Part shown: in pieces, positions 59,609 through 64,000 of the stretch
Numbering within the stretch: position 1 is the stretch's first letter
Layout of the letters: every line of letters begins with the position of its first letter
From: Corinectria fuckeliana
Taxonomy: Eukaryota > Ascomycota > Sordariomycetes > Hypocreales > Nectriaceae
DNA length: 64,000 nucleotides
Direction of reading: 5' to 3'
Assembly (NCBI GenBank): GCA_019137255.1
Contig: WPDH01000027.1
Coordinates: 124,001-188,000 of the forward strand
Notes under the pieces: generated by a model
Database searches by the model: none
The model's input: only the letters and a program-made list of their open reading frames with translations
Told to the model about the DNA's origin: nothing
Translations under genes and position numbers: made by a program

Positions 59609-60706
59609 TCACTCGTCGGCCTTGTCGCCCGCATGGGTGTCCTGATCCTCAGTGTCGTAATTGCCCATCTCGACATCCTCGTCTTGGGCCTGGGCCTTCT
59701 CCGCCTCCTCGGGCTCTTCGTCCTTGTCGAGTTTGCCTTGCTTGTCCGCCTTGTCATCATTCTCGTCCTTGTCCTCCTTGTCCTCCTTGTCCACCTTGTT
59801 GTCCCCATCACTTTTGCCATCGTTGCCCTCCTTATCCTCCTTCGGGGAAGATCGCTCCTCCTTCTCAGCCTCCTTGATGGCCTGCTCGAATTTGGTCTGA
59901 AACTCTTCCTTTTCGGCGTCGGAAAGTTCCTTCCAGCTGCGGGTAAGCTCGTCCTCGACGTTTATATCGTCGTCCTCGCTTTCGTTCCTCTTAGCTTCAA
60001 GAGCGGGTCGGTTCTCGTCGCAGTAGATCTCGAAGGCATCGGCGGGCTTCTTGGAAGACCTAGAGACGCCATTGACGCGGGCATCCTTGGCCTGGCTATC
60101 TCGCGGGTGGGAGCCAGTCTCGGAAGTGGGCGACTGGGCTTGGTTGGTGGTGAAGGAGCCGGGGGCGTTAGCCTTGGCGTCGGCATCGACGGCCATGGAC
60201 TTGCGATGGCCTCGCTTGGTGCGCAGTGGCTTATCCTTGGGCTTCCGGGGGTTAACCATCAACTCAGCTAAACTGGCGAGGTCCTATTCCAGGAGGACAC
60301 AAGTATCAACATGGGTGAGAAACGGGGTGCGAGGGTGTTCGCGCCGTCAGAGGTACGATTTCGAAAGCAGAGAGAGAGAGAGACAGGGAGAAAGAGGCAT
60401 CCGTACCGTAGGGGGCGGGCTGGGGCTGCCGTCCGAGTCTTCAACGTTGGTGCTGGTGCGCTTGGCGAGTTGCTCGAGCAAAAAGGCGCGCTCTATCCTG
60501 AGCTTCTCTACCTGGCGCTTGATGCGCGCGAGGCGCAGGCGGGCGGCATCGTTGGAGTCTTCGACCTCGTTGGTGCGGTTCTTGAGCTGCACACACTTCC
60601 GTCGGTAGGCCTCCTCGACGGACGGCGGGAGGGTCGATGGGATGGCTGATGGCGGGCGAGGAGGGGAGTCAGCTTCGGGGGCTTTCCGCTTTAGAGTATG
60701 AGGCAT
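59609..60706 (-). CDS. HMG-box chromatin protein, Nhp10-like (INO80 complex)
   Basis: Probable INO80 remodelling-complex subunit of the Nhp10 type. Exons 60706-60407 and 60283-59609 give 324 aa, with a 123-nt intron carrying a long CT-repeat pyrimidine tract (about 60370-60390). Residues 30-85 form a coiled coil (EEAYRRKCVQLKNRTNEVED, then RIKRQVEKLRIERAFLLEQL), as in Nhp10. An HMG-box-like domain spans about 178-235: KKPADAFEIYCDENRP, then TRSWKELSDAEKEEF. The last 80 residues are an acidic/Lys tail of Asp-Lys-Glu repeats. The single HMG box after a coiled coil distinguishes it from Nhp6. Start MPHTLKRKAPEAD carries a basic, NLS-like stretch. Confidence 0.8.
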
Positions 60707-61809
60707 CGCGAAAGTGACGAGGTGAGCGCAGGCAGGAAGGGAGAGTAAGGTCTGGGGGAGGGTGAAGAATGGTAAGTTGAATAAGACGGACGAAGGCGCA
60801 AAGCCGGTGGAGGGAGGAGCTTGATGCAAGGGAGAGGAGTGGGCAGATGAACTCGCGCCTGGTCTTTCGGGTTTCCAAGGCTGAGAATCAAATCCGATGC
60901 AAGGCTGGGAGGACTGAACCAACTGCCGCGGGAAGACGAAGACGCAGGCAGAGACTATTCTGGGAGTCCCGTGGATTCACGTGTACGGTTACAGGCGCGG
61001 GAATGGACACAGAAGCAAAATATCAGGGCTTACCGGGCATGGTGGGCGGTCGGTACCCAGTGTCCGTGTGGTGTGGTCGTGTATCGTGTATTCGTACAGT
61101 ATCGGACTGGGAGAAGGAGTTTGGGCTTTGCGCAGGCCGCGCTGCGTTGCGCAGTTACGACTCCAGCTCCGGACTCGATAACTAGCGACGGCAAGGGCGC
61201 GACAGCTGCAGCACAGCGCAATTGACGATGGGTGGTGGTCGGATTGTGAATGTTGGTCGTTGGCTGGGCTGGGCGTGAATAAATGGCTGGTCGTTGAGCG
61301 AAGGGAAGAAGTTGGAGGATGAAGCGCGTGGAGCATGGCCCTTTCACCCATCACCAGTCGCGCCGGTACCTGTTAGCAGTGTTCCCCGTCGCTTCGGATG
61401 GCCTACCAAATCAAACGAACAATCGCGGACACCTATCTACTCGTACTCTTTGTTACTAGTAGGGGGGGGCTTCTCTATCCCTGGCCGGGTCTTTTACCGC
61501 CACAGAGAAGACTAGGCTAGGGAAGTGTGGCGTCACCCAGCTTTCAGCGAAGGATCCATTGGGGAGCCGGATTAACCCCAGGGCGTTGAGGGTCGCCAGT
61601 TGCACTGCAGCCTTGCCCGAGGACCTGAGTAATTAGGTACCTAGGTAGGTAGTCTACCCCACTAAAGCCCACCACAGAAGGAAGGTCTTGGATTGCCCAA
61701 TATTTTCTGGTCCAAAGGTGGGAGAACTGAAGCTAGCGACGACGGCCTCCAAAACCTCCAAAACCTCCAATCTTTCAACCCCTGAGCATCCCATCCTGTG
61801 GTAGCCAGC
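60707..61809. promoter_or_regulatory. Divergent promoter of Nhp10-like and CCT8 genes
   Basis: 1.1 kb between divergent start codons. A perfect TAGGTACCTA palindrome lies at 61634-61643, followed by GGTAGGTAGTCTACC, about 170 bp upstream of the CCT8 start. A direct repeat of CCAAAACCT units occurs at about 61747-61770. No gene seen. Confidence 0.45.
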
Positions 61810-63706
61810 ATGTCGCTCAACATCCCCAACGCCCCCAACGCGGGCCTGTTCAAGGGCGGCTACAACAAGTAAGTCCTGCTTCCCCCTTCTCCCAGTGCTC
61901 TCCGTCTCTTGCTGCCGCCCTCGTGGATGTGTTTGTGCGGGCCGTTGAAGCTCCCCGCCATTCCCCCCTCCTCGCACACATATGCTGAACGTTCTCTTCT
62001 TCTCCAGCTACGACTCCGAAGATGGTGCCGTCCTCCGCAACATCGACGCCTGCCGTGCCATCGCCTCTACCGTCCAGACCTCCCTCGGCCCCTACGGCCG
62101 CAACAAGGTCGTTATTAACCACCTGCAGAAGATGATCCTCACCTCGGACGCTGCCACTATCCTCCGTGAACTCGACGTCGTCCACCCTGCTGCAAAGCTC
62201 CTCGTCATGGCCTCTCAGCAACAAGAGGCCGAGATGGGCGACGCCACGAACTTCGTCATCGTCCTCGCCGGCGAGCTGCTCCGAAAGGCCGAGGACCTGC
62301 TGCGCATGGGTCTCAAGGCCGCTGATATTGTCATCGGCTACGAGAAGGCCCAAAAGTTCGCCCTCGACACTCTCGAGGAGCTCGTTGTCGACAAGGTCGA
62401 GGATATCCGTGATCAGGAAGAGCTCAGCAAGGCCATCAGCACCGTCATTGCCAGCAAGCAGAACGGAAACGAGGATTTCCTTGCCGACCTCGTCTCCGAG
62501 GCCGTACTTGCCGTTCTTCCTAAGAACCCCGCCAACTTCAACGTCGACAACATCCGCGTCGTCAAGATCATGGGCGGAAGCCTGGACCAGAGCAGAGTCG
62601 TCAAGGGCATGGTCTTCCCCAAGGAGCCCCACGGCTCCGTCAAGAAGGCTAAGCACGCCAAGGTCGGTGTGTACACGTGCCCCATCGATACCAGCCAGAC
62701 CGAGACCAAGGGAACCGTCCTCTTGCACAACGCCAAGGAGATGATGGACTTCACCAAGGGCGAGGAGTCTCAGCTTGAGGCCACCATCAAGGAGCTCTAC
62801 GACTCTGGCCTGCGCGTCGTGGTCTGCGGCGACCGTGTCGGGGACCTGGCCTTGCATTACCTCAACCGCTTTGGCATCCTGTGCCTCCGAATCCTCAGCA
62901 AGTTTGAGCTCCGAAGAGTTTGCCGCGTTGTCGGAGCTACCCCCCTTGCCCGATTAGGTGCTCCCATGCCCGATGAGATGGGCAGCATCGACGTCATCGA
63001 GACTCTCGAGATTGGTGGCGACCGAGTGACTGTGTTCCGACAGGAGGATGAGGTTACCAGGACTGCTACCTTGGTCCTGCGTGGTGCTACCCAGAACCAC
63101 CTCGACGACATCGAACGAGCTGTTGACGACGGCGTCAACGTTGTGAAGGCCATCACAAGGGACCCCCGGCTTGTTCCCGGCGCCGGTGCCACGGAGATTG
63201 AGCTAGTTGAGAGGATACAGGCCCACGGTGAGAAGACTCCCGGTCTTAGCCAATACGCCATCAAGAAATACGGTGAGGCCTTCGAGGTAGTGCCTCGTCT
63301 CATTGCCGAGAGCGCCGGTCTGGATGCCACCGAGGTTCTGAGCAGGCTGTACGCTTCTCACCACAACAGCGAGGACTGGGACACTGGTGTCGATATCGAC
63401 GTAAGCTGCATGCTCTGTGCCTAACTTCGGAAACCATGTTCTAACTGAAAACTCCAGAACGACGATAACACCGGCACTCTGGACGCCAAGGACGAAGGCA
63501 TCCTCGATCTGCTCGTCTCCAAGAACTGGGCTATCAGGCTCGCTACTGAGGCTGCCCGAACAGTCCTCTCCGTCGACCAGATCATCGTGGCACGACAGGC
63601 CGGTGGGCCAAAGCCCCCGGGCCCCAACCCTGTATGTTACAACCCGTAATTTCACCATTCGGTCGTCGTTGCTAACCGCTATTCGCAGAACTGGGATGAG
63701 GACTGA
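61810..63706 (+). CDS. cct8: Chaperonin TRiC/CCT subunit theta
   Basis: Subunit of the cytosolic chaperonin that folds actin and tubulin. Exons 61810-61868, 62008-63400, 63458-63631 and 63689-63706 give 547 aa. Group II chaperonin motifs: TSLGPYGRNKVVINHLQKMI (nucleotide loop), ILTSDAATILRELDVVHPAAKL, GDATNFVIVLAGELLRKAEDL, and GAGATEIELVERIQ near the C-terminal equatorial domain. The start MSLNIPNAPNAGLFKGGYNK is characteristic of fungal theta subunits. The last exon codes for only five residues (NWDED) plus the stop, giving the acidic end typical of CCT subunits. Two short introns (57 nt each) cluster at the 3' end, while the first intron is 139 nt. Confidence 0.96.
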
Positions 63707-64000
63707 TTTATGACCGAACATGGAAAAGGGGTGATCAAGGGGAACGGCTCAGTGCCCAAATCCCCGCGGCCCGGATGATTAGATATCGCCAATAAGGCGG
63801 TATATGCATGTGAAGGCGGATAGTTGCAAAGAAAAATGTACACGGCGTGCAACAGAGTTGCTACGCCCATTGCCTAGAGTACCAACGCGACCTAGGGATT
63901 CCTTAAGAGAATACACCCAGGGTCACCCATGGTCACCAAGTAATACCACATACCGTTATACCAGCACACGGTGTACTCAAGTCATCGTTAAGCTAAGAGG

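Noticed and set aside
1..64000. Transposon, CRISPR, prophage or biosynthetic gene cluster
   Set aside because: No transposase, reverse transcriptase, long terminal repeats, spaced repeats or synthase modules were seen; genes are scattered eukaryotic single-copy types.

Overview
The window is nuclear DNA of a filamentous ascomycete, most likely a Sordariomycete. It has compact protein genes with many 45-240 nt GT-AG introns, fungal-type proteins (Zn2Cys6 regulator, Pex26, RMD1, Ecm15), long GC-balanced intergenic stretches, and no transposons, CRISPR arrays or operons. I rebuilt exon-intron structures by hand from splice signals, phase and family knowledge; every complete model sums to a multiple of three.

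Layout from left to right: a truncated Pex26 peroxin (-), haspin kinase (-), a CCDC47-like ER protein (+), and a seven-exon Zn2Cys6 regulator (-) with 4.8 kb of gene-free upstream DNA. Next come GABA transaminase (-) and succinate-semialdehyde dehydrogenase (+), a divergent pair covering both GABA-shunt steps. These are followed by Ecm15-like protein (-), a GPI-type PLC-like phosphodiesterase (-), Cdc37 (-), an intron-containing tRNA-Gly(GCC) (-), Mot1 (-), Smc3 (+), a PARN/CAF1-like protein (+), mitochondrial mL46 (-), a RING-PHD protein (-), ribosomal eL43 (-), a saccharopine-dehydrogenase-like reductase (+), an RMD1-family protein (+), an Nhp10-like HMG protein (-) and CCT8 (+).

Most genes are conserved housekeeping functions: proteostasis (Cdc37, CCT8, CCDC47), translation (eL43, mL46, tRNA), and chromatin or chromosome work (haspin, Mot1, Smc3, Nhp10, RING-PHD). 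The only clear pathway pair is the GABA shunt.

The most striking locus is the PARN/CAF1-like gene at 43546-45746. Six exons join in perfect phase over 640 codons, yet the frame has two in-frame UAG codons (44369-44371 and 44590-44592), and most DEDD catalytic residues are replaced. Sordariomycetes are known to edit UAG to UGG by A-to-I mRNA editing in sexual tissue, so this is a candidate premature-stop-corrected gene encoding a pseudo-nuclease; a young pseudogene is the competing explanation. Other points are a 10-bp palindrome (TAGGTACCTA) repeated in four intergenic regions, an interlocked inverted repeat at 13780-13817, a 110-codon open frame directly behind the eL43 stop, micro-exons in Mot1, and a GC-AG intron in mL46.
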